From: Pseudomonas antarctica
GTDB taxonomy: Bacteria > Pseudomonadota > Gammaproteobacteria > Pseudomonadales > Pseudomonadaceae
NCBI RefSeq assembly: GCF_001647715.1
Contig: NZ_CP015600.1
Coordinates: forward strand, 620,001 to 684,000
DNA: 64,000 nucleotides
Direction: 5' to 3'
Position numbers and translations under genes: made by a program
Shown: in pieces, positions 29,162 to 37,997 of the stretch
Position numbering within the stretch: position 1 is the stretch's first letter
Layout of the letters: every line of letters begins with the position of its first letter
The notes under the pieces: model-generated
Database searches by the model: none
What the model was told of the DNA's origin: nothing
The model's input: the letters and a program-made list of their open reading frames with translations, nothing else

Positions 29162-32100
29162 GTGTCGATTCATGTCGCGTTGCACCACGTTACGCATTAC
29201 CGCTATGACCGCGCTGTCGAACTCGGCCCACAGATCGTGCGTTTACGCCCGGCGGCCCACAGTCGCACGCGGATTTTGTCCTACGCACTGAAAGTGCTGC
29301 CCGAGCAGCATTTCATCAATTGGCAACAAGACCCCCAGGGTAACTACCTGGCGCGTCTGGTGTTCCCGGAAAAGACGGACGAACTGCGTATCGAAGTCGA
29401 CTTGGTCGCCGAGATGGCGGTGTTCAACCCGTTCGACTTTTTCCTTGAGCCCTACGCCGAAAAAATCCCCTTCAGCTACGCCGCTGACGAGCAGCGAGAG
29501 CTGGCGCCGTACCTGGAAACCCTGCCGCTGACGCCGAAGTTTGCCGCTTACCTGGCGGGCATCGACCGCACGCCCTTGCCGGCCGTGGATTTCCTGGTGG
29601 GGCTGAACCAGCGTCTGGCGGCCGATATTGGCTACTTGATCCGCATGGAACCGGGCGTGCAAACCCCGGAATTCACCCTGGAAAATGCCTCCGGCTCCTG
29701 CCGCGATTCGGCCTGGCTGCTGGTGCAATTGCTGCGCAACCTGGGGTTGGCGGCGCGCTTTGTGTCGGGCTACTTGATCCAACTGACCGCCGACGTCAAA
29801 GCCCTCGACGGCCCGTCCGGCACCGAAGTGGACTTCACCGACCTGCACGCCTGGTGCGAAGTGTATTTGCCCGGCGCCGGCTGGATCGGCCTGGACGCTA
29901 CCTCAGGGTTATTCGCTGGTGAAGGCCATATCCCGTTGGCCTGTAGTCCTGATCCATCGTCCGCCGCACCGATCAGTGGGCTGGTGGAACCGTGCGAGTG
30001 CGAATTTACCCACGAGATGTCGGTGGAGCGCATTTGGGAAGCACCTCGGGTTACCAAGCCCTACACCGAAGAACAATGGCTGGCGATCCAGGCACTGGGC
30101 CGGCAGATCGATGGCGACCTGCTCAAGGACGACGTACGCCTGACCATGGGCGGCGAACCGACCTTCGTCTCCATCGACGACCCCGACGGCGCCGAGTGGA
30201 ACACCGCCGCCCTCGGGCCGGACAAACGTCGGCTGTCCGCCGAGCTGTTCCAACGCATGCGTAAGCACTACGCGCCCAAGGGCCTGGTGCACTTCGGTCA
30301 GGGCAAGTGGTACCCCGGCGAGCAGTTGCCGCGCTGGTCGCTCAACTGCTATTGGCGGCGCGACGGCGTGCCGATCTGGCACAACACCGCGCTGATAGCC
30401 GATGAGCAAGAAGATTATGCTGCCGACGGGCTCATGGCCGGGCGTTTCCTGGCCAGTGTCGCCGAACGCCTCAAACTGCCGGCGTACTTTGTATTCCCGG
30501 CCTTCGAAGACAATTTCTATTACCTGTGGCGCGAAGGTGCACTGCCGCAAAACGTCACCGCCCAAGACCCGCGCTTGAGCGACGACCTGGAGCGCGAGCG
30601 CCTGCGCAAAGTATTCAGCCAGGGCCTGGACAAAGTTATCGGCCAAGTGCTGCCGCTGGCGCGCACGGCGGCCAATGACCGCTGGCAGAGTGGGCGCTGG
30701 TACCTGCGCGACAATCACTGCCGACTGGTGCCGGGCGACTCAGCGCTGGGCTATCGCCTGCCGCTGGCCTCGCAACCTTGGGTGACGGCGGCGGAGTACC
30801 CGTTCGTGCATCCGACTGACCCTAACCAGGATCAGCCGGAGTTGCCGACCACCGCGCAACTGCAAAGCCATGGCGAACCCGCGCCAGCCGATGAACGCGT
30901 GCCTGAAGTCGACGAGTCCGCCGACTGGCTGACCCGCACCGCCTTGTGCGCCGAAGCGCGGGAAGGGCGCCTGTACCTGTTTATGCCGCCGCTGGAGCGC
31001 GTCGAGGACTATCTGGAATTGGTGGCCGTCATCGAAGCCACCGCCGAGGAGCTGCACTGCCCGGTATTGCTGGAAGGCTACGAGCCGCCGTTCGACACGC
31101 GTTTGAGCAACTTCCGGGTCACGCCGGACCCGGGTGTGATTGAGGTCAACGTGCAGCCGTCCGCCACCTGGGACGAGTTGGTGGAGCGCACGGAATTCCT
31201 CTACGAAGAGGCACGGCAAACCCGCCTGACCACTGAAAAATTCATGATCGACGGTCGTCACACGGGCACCGGCGGCGGCAACCATTTTGTGCTGGGCGGC
31301 GCGACGCCCAAGGACTCACCGTTCTTGCGTCGCCCCGATTTGCTGCGCAGTTTGATCAGCTACTGGCATAACCATCCATCGCTGTCGTACCTGTTTTCCG
31401 GGTTGTTTATCGGCCCGACATCCCAGGCGCCACGGGTGGATGAAGCGCGTAACGACGCATTGTACGAGCTGGAAATCGCGTTCGCCCAAATGCCCGCCCC
31501 TGGCGAAGAATGCCCGCCATGGTTGGTGGACCGCCTGCTGCGCAACCTGCTGATCGACGTGACGGGCAACACCCACCGCGCCGAGTTCTGCATCGACAAA
31601 CTCTACTCGCCCGACGGCGCCACGGGGCGCCTGGGCCTGCTGGAACTGCGCGCCTTTGAAATGCCGCCCCATGCGCGCATGAGCCTGACCCAGCAATTGC
31701 TGCTGCGGGCCTTGGTCGCACGCTTCTGGCGTGAGCCGTATGCGCCGCCGAAACTGGCGCGCTGGGGTACGGAACTGCACGATCGCTTCTTGCTGCCGCA
31801 TTTTATCGAGCAGGATTTTGCCGACGTGATAGTCGAGCTGAATGCTGCGGGTTACCCGCTGCGGGCCGAATGGTTTGCCGCGCACCTGGAGTTCCGTTTC
31901 CCCAAGGTTGGCGACTATGCCGTCAGCGGCATCGAGCTGGAACTGCGCCAGGCGCTGGAACCCTGGCACGTACTGGGCGAGGAGGGCGCGGTGGGCGGCA
32001 CGGTGCGCTATGTGGATTCGTCCCTGGAGCGCTTGCAGGTGAAGTTGAGCGGGCTGGCGCCGCAGCGTTATCTGCTGACCTGCAACGGCATACCGGTGCC

Positions 32101-32452
32101 GCTGCAACCGACCGGGCGTGTCGGTGAGTTCGTGGCCGGCGTGCGTTATCGCGCCTGGCAACCGGCCAACTGCCTGCAACCGACTATCCCGGTGCACGCG
32201 CCGTTGGTGTTCGACGTGCTCGACACCTGGATGCAGCGCTCGCTGGGCGGCTGCCAGTACCACGTCGCCCACCCGGGAGGGCGCAATTACGACAGCTTGC
32301 CGGTGAATGCCAATGAAGCCGAAAGCCGGCGGATGGCGCGGTTTTTCCGCTTGGGGCATACCCCTGGCAAGCTCCCCGTGCCTTCCTTAATGGTTAATGA
32401 TGAACTACCGATGACCCTGGATCTGCGGCGGTTCCCCAATAAAAATGACTGA
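29162..32452 (+). CDS. Transglutaminase-like protein with DUF2126 domain
   Basis: A 1096-residue cytoplasmic protein. Residues 1-90 form the bacterial transglutaminase N-terminal domain (HHVTHYRYDRAVELGPQIVR). Residues about 150-260 form a transglutaminase-like core with an intact Cys-His-Asp triad (Cys180 in GSCRDSAW, His229 in DLHAWCEVY, Asp245 in GLDATSG). The remaining 800 residues are DUF2126, related in comparative studies to COOH-NH2 ligases of the glutamine-synthetase/GCS type; TMGGEPTFVSIDD, IDGRHTGTGGGNHFVLGG and HPSLSYLFSGLFIGPTSQAP are family landmarks. GTG 29162 was chosen for AGGAGG five bases upstream and the conserved SIHVALHHVTHYRY start. First gene of a three-gene operon; no product or substrate is known to me. 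Confidence 0.88.
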   Translation: MSIHVALHHVTHYRYDRAVELGPQIVRLRPAAHSRTRILSYALKVLPEQHFINWQQDPQGNYLARLVFPEKTDELRIEVDLVAEMAVFNPFDFFLEPYAEKIPFSYAADEQRELAPYLETLPLTPKFAAYLAGIDRTPLPAVDFLVGLNQRLAADIGYLIRMEPGVQTPEFTLENASGSCRDSAWLLVQLLRNLGLAARFVSGYLIQLTADVKALDGPSGTEVDFTDLHAWCEVYLPGAGWIGLDATSGLFAGEGHIPLACSPDPSSAAPISGLVEPCECEFTHEMSVERIWEAPRVTKPYTEEQWLAIQALGRQIDGDLLKDDVRLTMGGEPTFVSIDDPDGAEWNTAALGPDKRRLSAELFQRMRKHYAPKGLVHFGQGKWYPGEQLPRWSLNCYWRRDGVPIWHNTALIADEQEDYAADGLMAGRFLASVAERLKLPAYFVFPAFEDNFYYLWREGALPQNVTAQDPRLSDDLERERLRKVFSQGLDKVIGQVLPLARTAANDRWQSGRWYLRDNHCRLVPGDSALGYRLPLASQPWVTAAEYPFVHPTDPNQDQPELPTTAQLQSHGEPAPADERVPEVDESADWLTRTALCAEAREGRLYLFMPPLERVEDYLELVAVIEATAEELHCPVLLEGYEPPFDTRLSNFRVTPDPGVIEVNVQPSATWDELVERTEFLYEEARQTRLTTEKFMIDGRHTGTGGGNHFVLGGATPKDSPFLRRPDLLRSLISYWHNHPSLSYLFSGLFIGPTSQAPRVDEARNDALYELEIAFAQMPAPGEECPPWLVDRLLRNLLIDVTGNTHRAEFCIDKLYSPDGATGRLGLLELRAFEMPPHARMSLTQQLLLRALVARFWREPYAPPKLARWGTELHDRFLLPHFIEQDFADVIVELNAAGYPLRAEWFAAHLEFRFPKVGDYAVSGIELELRQALEPWHVLGEEGAVGGTVRYVDSSLERLQVKLSGLAPQRYLLTCNGIPVPLQPTGRVGEFVAGVRYRAWQPANCLQPTIPVHAPLVFDVLDTWMQRSLGGCQYHVAHPGGRNYDSLPVNANEAESRRMARFFRLGHTPGKLPVPSLMVNDELPMTLDLRRFPNKND

Positions 32453-32465
32453 ATGCGATTTAAAT

Positions 32466-32554
32466 ATGGGAGCTGGCTTGCCGGCGATAGCGATATATCA
32501 GCCAGCCAATAAGGTGACTGGAAAATCGCAATCGCAGGCAAGCCAGCTCCCACA
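32466..32554. repeat. REPIN inside the DUF2126/ATP-grasp operon
   Basis: TATGGGAGCTGGCTTGCCGG and the inverted CGCAGGCAAGCCAGCTCCCA flank about 45 bp, in the 159-bp gap between the first two genes. It may act as an mRNA-stabilising or processing hairpin in the operon transcript. Confidence 0.8.
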
Positions 32555-32611
32555 ATAGATTGCAGTGAATTTGAGTTAATCTGACTTCCCTTGCCTTCTG
32601 CCGAGCGTTCC

Positions 32612-35098
32612 ATGCCCGACTTGCTCGACCGTTACCCGCTGACCGCGGGCACTTATCACGAACTGCTGGACGACAGTGGCGCGGTGCGTGCCCATTGGCA
32701 GCGCTTGCTCGATCACCTGCAACGCAGCACGCCTGCGCAACTGGCCCAGCGCCAGGCACTGCTGACCCGGCAGATCCAGGAAAACGGCGTGACCTATAAC
32801 GTCTACGCCGACCCCAAGGGCGCGGATCGCCCGTGGGAGCTGGATTTACTGCCCCATGTGCTGGCCGCCGATGAGTGGCAGCACCTGTCGGCCGGTATCG
32901 CCCAGCGGGCGCGCCTGCTCAATGCCGTGCTGGCCGATCTGTATGGCCCGCAGCGATTGATCAAAGAGGGCCTGCTGCCGGCTGAGCTGGTGTTTGGGCA
33001 TAACAATTTCCTGTGGCCCTGCCAGGGCATTCAGCCGCCGGACGGCGCTTTTTTGCACCTGTATGCCGTGGACTTGGCGCGCACGCCGGATGGCCGCTGG
33101 TGGGTCACCGCCGACCGCACCCAGGCACCGTCGGGTGCCGGTTATGCGTTGGAAAACCGTACCATCGTGTCCCGTGCGTTTCCGGACTTGTACCGCGATC
33201 TGCAGGTGCAGCACCTCACCGGTTTCTTCCGCACGCTCCAGGAAACCCTGGCCCGCCAGGCCCCCAGCGACGACCAGTCGCCGCTGATCGTGCTGCTGAC
33301 CCCGGGGCGATTCAACGAAAGCTATTTCGAACACCTCTACCTCGCGCGCCAACTCGGCTACCCGTTGGTGGAGGGCGGCGACCTCACCGTGCGCGACAGC
33401 ACCGTGTTCCTGAAAACCCTCAGCGGCCTGCGCCGGGTGCACGCGATCATGCGCCGCCTGGACGACGACTTTTGCGACCCGCTGGAGCTGCGCACCGACT
33501 CGGCCCTCGGCGTGCCCGGCCTGCTCGATGCCGTGCGCCAGGGCAATGTGCTGGTGGCCAATGCCCTCGGCAGTGGCGTACTGGAGTCGCCCGGGTTGCT
33601 CGGCTTTTTGCCGAAGATCAACCAGTTCCTGTTCGGCGAAGAATTGATCCTGCCGTCGATCGCCACTTGGTGGTGCGGTGAAGCGCCGGTGTTGGCCGAG
33701 GCTTTGGAGAAGCTGCCGGATTTGCTGATCAAACCCGCGTTTCCGTCGCAAAGCTTCAGCCCGGTATTTGGCCGCGATTTGAATGAGGAACAACGCCAGG
33801 CCCTGGCCGAACGCATGCGCGCAAGGCCTTACGCCTACGTCGCGCAGGAGCTGGCGCAACTGTCCCAGGCACCGGTGTGGCACACCGTCGACGACCATTT
33901 GCAACACCGTGCCATCGGCATGCGCGTGTACGCCGTGGCCAGTGATGACGGCTACCGTGTACTGCCCGGCGGCCTGACCCGCGTGGCGGCCGAGGCGGAT
34001 GCCGAAGTGGTGTCGATGCAACGCGGTGGCGCGAGCAAAGACACCTGGGTGCTAAGCGAACGCGTTGCCGGTGGCGAGCATTGGCGTGCACAACGGGCGA
34101 TTGGTGCCCATGACCTGGTGCGCCGCGACCCTTATCTGCCCTCTCGCGTGGTGGAAAACCTGTTCTGGTTTGGCCGCTATTGCGAGCGCTGTGACGACAG
34201 CGCGCGTTGGCTGCGTATCGTGCTCGCGCGTTATGTCGACGGCGACGATCCGCTGGCCTTGCAGGCGGCGGTCGAGCTGGGCGAGAGCTTGCGCTTGTTG
34301 CCGGAGGAGGGCGAGTTGCCTGAGCGCCTGCTCGCTGCCTTGCTGGGTGATGACTGGCCGTCGAGCCTGCGCGCCAACCTGCAGCGCCTGCAGTGGGCGG
34401 CGTCCCAGGTGCGCGGCAAGCTGTCCCGGGAAAACTGGCAGGCCCTGGTCGAACTGCAACGCGAAGCCCTGGAGCTGGAAAGCGAAACCCCGGATTTTGG
34501 CGAGTTGCTGGATTTCCTCAACCGCCTGGTGATGTCCCTGGCGGCGCTGTCCGGCTTTGCCCTCGACGACATGACCCGCGACGAAGGCTGGCGCTTTTTG
34601 ATGATGGGCCGGCGCATTGAGCGCCTGCAATTTCTGAGCAGCAGCCTTGCGGCGTTCCTGCGTGGCGTGGCGGTGTTCGATCAGGCGGGGCTTGAGTGGC
34701 TGCTGGAGTTGGGCAATAGCAGCATCACCTATCGTTCGCGCTACCTGGCGGTGCCGCAGCTGATTCCGGTGCTCGACCTGCTGCTGCTGGACGAGCAGAA
34801 CCCGCACGCGGTGCTGTTCCAGCTGAAACTGGTCAGCCGTACCTTGCGTCGCCTCAACGATGACTTTGCTGTGCCTCGTGAAACCGGGCTGGCGCCGTTG
34901 GTGGAGCGCCTGGCGTGTTTCGACCTGGGTTGCCTGGAGAACCCGTTGTTTGGTGAGTCCAGCGTGCGTGCCGCGCTGGATGGCCTGGCTGACTTGCTGC
35001 AAGCAGTCGCCGATGAGAGCGGGCAAGTGTCGGATCGCCTGGCCTTGCGCCATTTTGCCCATGTGGATGATGTCAGCCAGCAAACGGTGTCGGTGTGA
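32612..35098 (+). CDS. Circularly permuted ATP-grasp / alpha-E (DUF403) fusion protein
   Basis: An 828-residue protein. Residues about 60-470 are the circularly permuted type 2 ATP-grasp domain (GVTYNVYADPKGADRPWELDLLP start split by a variable loop; ALENRTIVSRAFPDLYRD; LLTPGRFNESYFEHLYLARQ; KPAFPSQSF). Residues about 507-815 are the alpha-helical alpha-E domain, recognisable from LPSRVVENLFWFGRYCERCDD and DEGWRFLMMGRRIERLQFL. In many bacteria these two domains are separate genes beside a transglutaminase; here they are fused. ATP-grasp enzymes form amide bonds through acyl-phosphates, so an amidoligase role is expected, substrate unknown. The ATG at 32612 (MPDLLDRYPL) is preferred to an upstream TTG. 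The stop overlaps the next start (TGATG). Confidence 0.88.
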   Translation: MPDLLDRYPLTAGTYHELLDDSGAVRAHWQRLLDHLQRSTPAQLAQRQALLTRQIQENGVTYNVYADPKGADRPWELDLLPHVLAADEWQHLSAGIAQRARLLNAVLADLYGPQRLIKEGLLPAELVFGHNNFLWPCQGIQPPDGAFLHLYAVDLARTPDGRWWVTADRTQAPSGAGYALENRTIVSRAFPDLYRDLQVQHLTGFFRTLQETLARQAPSDDQSPLIVLLTPGRFNESYFEHLYLARQLGYPLVEGGDLTVRDSTVFLKTLSGLRRVHAIMRRLDDDFCDPLELRTDSALGVPGLLDAVRQGNVLVANALGSGVLESPGLLGFLPKINQFLFGEELILPSIATWWCGEAPVLAEALEKLPDLLIKPAFPSQSFSPVFGRDLNEEQRQALAERMRARPYAYVAQELAQLSQAPVWHTVDDHLQHRAIGMRVYAVASDDGYRVLPGGLTRVAAEADAEVVSMQRGGASKDTWVLSERVAGGEHWRAQRAIGAHDLVRRDPYLPSRVVENLFWFGRYCERCDDSARWLRIVLARYVDGDDPLALQAAVELGESLRLLPEEGELPERLLAALLGDDWPSSLRANLQRLQWAASQVRGKLSRENWQALVELQREALELESETPDFGELLDFLNRLVMSLAALSGFALDDMTRDEGWRFLMMGRRIERLQFLSSSLAAFLRGVAVFDQAGLEWLLELGNSSITYRSRYLAVPQLIPVLDLLLLDEQNPHAVLFQLKLVSRTLRRLNDDFAVPRETGLAPLVERLACFDLGCLENPLFGESSVRAALDGLADLLQAVADESGQVSDRLALRHFAHVDDVSQQTVSV

Positions 35099-35988
35099 TG
35101 AGTGCGCGCTACCAGATTTTCCACGATACCCACTACCACTACGACAGCCCGGTCTCCCTGGCCCAGCAACTGGCGCATCTGTGGCCACGGCCTTGTGCCT
35201 GGCAGCGTTGCGCCTCGCAGCAACTGGATATCAGCCCGGAGCCGTCTTCGCGCCGCGATGAGCTGGACGTGTTTGGTAACCCCATTACCCGGCTGGCCTT
35301 TGAGCGGCCCCACGATGAGTTGCTGGTGAATGCCGGGCTGACCGTGGAAGTGCTGGCGCGGCCGGTGTTGGATTTCCAGCAGTCGCCCGCCTGGGACCAG
35401 ACCCGCGACAGCCTGACCTATAGCAGCCGGCCGGTGTCGGTGGAACTGGTCGAAGCCTGCCGCTATCGCTTCGAATCACCCTACGTGCACCTGAAAAAAA
35501 CTTTCGTCGAGTTTTCCGAAAGCTGTTTTCCGCCCGGCGAGCCATTGCTGCTGGGTGTACAGGCGCTGATGGAGAAGATCTTCAGCGAGTTCACGTTCGA
35601 TGCCGAAGCCACCCAGGTCGCCACGCCGCTGGTGGAAGTGCTGGAGCGCCGTCGCGGCGTGTGCCAGGACTTCGCCCATCTGATGCTCGCCTGCCTGCGC
35701 TCGCGGGGCCTGGCGGCGCGATACATCAGCGGTTACCTGCTCACTCAGCCACCGCCCGGCCAGCCACGGCTGATCGGCGCCGATGCGTCCCACGCGTGGG
35801 TCTCGGTGTATTGCCCGGTGTCGGGCTGGGTAGATTTCGATCCGACCAACAATGTGCAGCCGGCACTGGAGCACATCACCTTGGCCTGGGGCCGTGATTT
35901 CTCAGATGTGTCGCCGTTGCGGGGGGTGATTCTGGGGGGAGGGAGCCATGACCCGGAGGTGCGGGTGACGGTGATGCCGCTGGAGTGA
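35098..35988 (+). CDS. Transglutaminase-like protein (second of the operon)
   Basis: A 296-residue protein with the same two-domain plan as the start of the first operon gene: a beta-rich N-terminal domain (RYQIFHDTHYHYDSPVSLAQ) and a transglutaminase core with Cys189 (RRGVCQDFAH), His232 (DASHAWVSVY) and Asp248 (WVDFDPTNN). An intact triad argues for an active amidase, peptidase or transamidase rather than a structural relic. ATG 35098 overlaps the stop of the ATP-grasp gene. Pairing of an amide-forming with amide-cleaving enzymes suggests making and processing a peptide; this is inference from domain logic. Confidence 0.9.
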   Translation: MSARYQIFHDTHYHYDSPVSLAQQLAHLWPRPCAWQRCASQQLDISPEPSSRRDELDVFGNPITRLAFERPHDELLVNAGLTVEVLARPVLDFQQSPAWDQTRDSLTYSSRPVSVELVEACRYRFESPYVHLKKTFVEFSESCFPPGEPLLLGVQALMEKIFSEFTFDAEATQVATPLVEVLERRRGVCQDFAHLMLACLRSRGLAARYISGYLLTQPPPGQPRLIGADASHAWVSVYCPVSGWVDFDPTNNVQPALEHITLAWGRDFSDVSPLRGVILGGGSHDPEVRVTVMPLE

Positions 35989-35995
35989 GGGTGGG

Positions 35996-36028
35996 TTGGG
36001 GTGAGCAGGGAGGGCCTGCTCACCCCAA
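35996..36028. terminator. Long hairpin between convergent genes
   Basis: TTGGGGTGAGCAGG pairs perfectly with CCTGCTCACCCCAA around a GAGGG loop. There is no T-run on either strand, but the 14-bp stem sits exactly between two convergent stops and could block or stabilise both transcripts. Confidence 0.55.
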
Positions 36029-36034
36029 CAGAAT

Positions 36035-36217
36035 TTATTCAGCCGGGTCTTTCGGTGTTTCGGTTTCGTCTGTCGCCACTTCACCTTCAGCATCCGGGTT
36101 CAGTGCACCTGCTTCTTCATCTGCAGTGGCTTTCTTGCGTTGCAGCTTTTCCTCTTTCTTCTGCTCCTTGGCCAAGTCTCTCTGACGTTTGGCGAAGGAG
36201 TAATTAGGTTTGGCCAT
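36035..36217 (-). CDS. Small highly charged conserved protein
   Basis: A 60-residue protein starting MAKPNYSFAKRQRDLAKEQK, with a Lys/Glu/Arg-rich helical first half and an acidic, disordered second half ending in KDPAE. I recognise this type of small protein as common in Pseudomonas genomes, but no function is known to me. The basic half could bind nucleic acid or ribosomes; that is speculation. AGAGGATCG provides the ribosome site. It runs convergent to the transglutaminase operon. Confidence 0.75.
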   Translation of the reverse strand: MAKPNYSFAKRQRDLAKEQKKEEKLQRKKATADEEAGALNPDAEGEVATDETETPKDPAE

Positions 36218-36306
36218 GGGCGATCCTCTAGGGTCGAAGGTGAGGGTGGGGCGGCGCGCAGCTGCCTTGGGTCGCTATGGTAGCAGCTTAGCACCTCGCT
36301 TGGCCT

Positions 36307-36363
36307 TCACTTACCGCAGGCGTACGCGGCCAGCAGGCCGTTGAACAGTTGGTTGAGGTGCAT
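36307..36363 (-). CDS. Possible 18-codon small ORF or leader peptide
   Basis: MHLNQLFNGLLAAYACGK is encoded upstream of, and on the same strand as, the 60-residue protein, with TTGGAG about 10 bases before the ATG. The peptide is hydrophobic and amphipathic with one Cys. It might be a leader within the 5' region of the downstream gene or chance. The rest of the 334-bp gap (36218-36551) contains the azurin promoter region. Confidence 0.3.
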   Translation of the reverse strand: MHLNQLFNGLLAAYACGK

Positions 36364-36467
36364 GGCGCGGGCTCCAATGGGGTATGGGCCGATCATAAGC
36401 GGGTGGCAGATCTTTGGCTGGTAGATTGTGTTGATCAGTCTGATAGCCTAAAGTTGTATACAATCTG

Positions 36468-36481
36468 TTGATGCAGATCAT
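36468..36481 (+). promoter_or_regulatory. Anr/FNR-type box upstream of azurin
   Basis: TTGATGCAGATCAT matches the Anr/FNR consensus TTGAT-N4-ATCAA with one mismatch, about 71 bp before the azurin start codon. Anr control of azurin is established in P. aeruginosa; here it is inferred from the site. Confidence 0.6.
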
Positions 36482-36551
36482 AAGAATTCAAACCTGCTTG
36501 AGGCACCCTTGTCCCAATCCGCGTTATTTAAACCCTGCCTTGGAGATTCAC

Positions 36552-36998
36552 ATGTTTGCCAAACTCGTTGCTGTTTCCCTGCTGACTCTGGCGAGCGGCC
36601 AGTTGCTTGCTGCAGAGTGCAAGGTCACCGTCGACTCCACCGACCAAATGTCCTTCGACAAAAAGGCCATTGAAATCGACAAGAGCTGCAAGACGTTCAC
36701 CGTTGAGCTGACTCACTCCGGCAGCTTGCCGAAGAACGTGATGGGCCATAACTGGGTGCTGAGCTCCGCCGCCGACATGCCTGGCATTGCCAGCGACGGC
36801 ATGGCTGCCGGTATCGACAAGAACTACCTGAAAGAAGGCGACACCCGCATCATCGCCCACACCAAAATCATTGGTGCCGGTGAGAAAGATTCGGTGACCT
36901 TCGATGTGTCGAAGCTGGCTGCCGGTACCGACTACGCGTTCTTCTGCTCGTTCCCGGGCCACATCTCGATGATGAAAGGCACTGTGACCGTCAAGTAA
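36552..36998 (+). CDS. azu: Azurin, periplasmic blue copper protein
   Basis: A 148-residue precursor with a 20-residue signal peptide (cut after LLA) and a 128-residue mature cupredoxin. All type 1 copper ligands are present in mature numbering: Gly45 and His46 (MGHNW), Cys112 (FFCSF), His117 (PGHIS) and Met121 (MMKG); the Cys3-Cys26 disulfide pair is also kept. Azurin passes electrons in the periplasm, for instance in denitrification or amine oxidation. GGAGA precedes ATG 36552, and an Anr-like box is upstream. A terminator lies 14 bp after the stop. Confidence 0.97.
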   Translation: MFAKLVAVSLLTLASGQLLAAECKVTVDSTDQMSFDKKAIEIDKSCKTFTVELTHSGSLPKNVMGHNWVLSSAADMPGIASDGMAAGIDKNYLKEGDTRIIAHTKIIGAGEKDSVTFDVSKLAAGTDYAFFCSFPGHISMMKGTVTVK

Positions 36999-37012
36999 GC
37001 CGATTGCGGTCG

Positions 37013-37042
37013 AAAAAAAAGCGCCTTGCGGGGCGCTTTTTT
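37013..37042 (+). terminator. Rho-independent terminator after azurin
   Basis: AAAAAAGCGCC-TTGCG-GGCGCTTTTTT, symmetrical, so it can also serve the convergent nadE transcript. Confidence 0.9.
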
Positions 37043-37073
37043 GTGGGCGGTCTGTAGTACCGCGTTATCGTTC

Positions 37074-37159
37074 TTCGCGAGCAAGCCCGCTCCCACCGTT
37101 GACCGAGTTCCAGCATGAGGATGCGGTCAGCGGTGGGAGCTGGCTTGCCTGCGATGGCG
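37074..37159. repeat. REPIN with two different arm types
   Basis: One arm is TCGCGAGCAAGCCCGCTCCC and the other is the inverted GGGAGCTGGCTTGCCTGCGA subtype, so this element is a hybrid of the two local REP families. Confidence 0.8.
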
Positions 37160-37166
37160 ATCTACC

Positions 37167-37994
37167 TCACGGCGCGAATGGCATGACCCGCTTGTGCTCG
37201 GTCTTGCGGTAGGTGTCGCAAATGATCCGGAACGCTTCCTCACGCACCGGCTCTCCGTGCAGGAAGGCGTCGATCTCGGCGTAAGTCACGCCGTGGGAGG
37301 CTTCGTCCGGCTTACCTGGCGACAAATCTTCAAGGTCCGCCGTCGGGATTTTCTCTACCAATGATTCCGGCGCACCAAAGTGCCGAGCAATCGCCCGTAC
37401 CTGGTTTTTCACCAGCCCGCTCAACGGTGCCAGATCGCAGGCGCCATCACCGAACTTGGTGAAAAAGCCCATCACCGCTTCCGCCGCGTGGTCGGTGCCG
37501 ATCACCAGGCCACTGGCCGCACCGGCGATGGTGTACTGCGCCACCATGCGCATGCGCGCCTTGGTGTTGCCCAGCACGAAATCGCGGGACACCGCGGCCT
37601 TGCCTTCAAACGCCGCCACTTCACTGGCCAGGGATTTTACCGCCGGGCCGATGTTCACAGTGTGGCGCTCGTCCGGCTCGATGAAGTCCACCGAGGCCTG
37701 GGCGTCGATTTCATCGAACTGGGTTTCGTAGGGCAGGCGCACGGCGATGAAACGGTAGGCGTCATCTCCGGTGCTGGCGCGCAGTTCCTGCATCGCGCGT
37801 TGAGCCAAAAGGCCGGCAGTCAGGGAATCGACGCCGCCGCTGATGCCCAGCACCAATGTCTTGAGCCCGGAATTGCGCAGGCAGTCCTGGATAAAGGTTA
37901 CGCGGCGGGCAACTTCAGCCTCCAGGGCGGCCTGGTCCTTGAACGGTGCTTGGACCTTGAGCTGCTGCGCAATCTCACGCTGTACGGCTTGCAT
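37167..37994 (-). CDS. nadE: NAD(+) synthetase NadE (ammonia-dependent)
   Basis: A 275-residue enzyme converting deamido-NAD to NAD with ATP and ammonia. The adenylation PP-loop [17 protein letters not shown] lies near residues 47-63; [18 protein letters not shown] and [11 protein letters not shown] are family motifs. There is no N-terminal nitrilase domain, so it uses free ammonia, as usual for gammaproteobacteria. It follows pncB by 3 bp, so the two form one unit for NAD salvage: PncB makes nicotinate mononucleotide and NadE performs the last step. Confidence 0.96.
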   Translation of the reverse strand: MQAVQREIAQQLKVQAPFKDQAALEAEVARRVTFIQDCLRNSGLKTLVLGISGGVDSLTAGLLAQRAMQELRASTGDDAYRFIAVRLPYETQFDEIDAQASVDFIEPDERHTVNIGPAVKSLASEVAAFEGKAAVSRDFVLGNTKARMRMVAQYTIAGAASGLVIGTDHAAEAVMGFFTKFGDGACDLAPLSGLVKNQVRAIARHFGAPESLVEKIPTADLEDLSPGKPDEASHGVTYAEIDAFLHGEPVREEAFRIICDTYRKTEHKRVMPFAP

Positions 37995-37997
37995 GAT

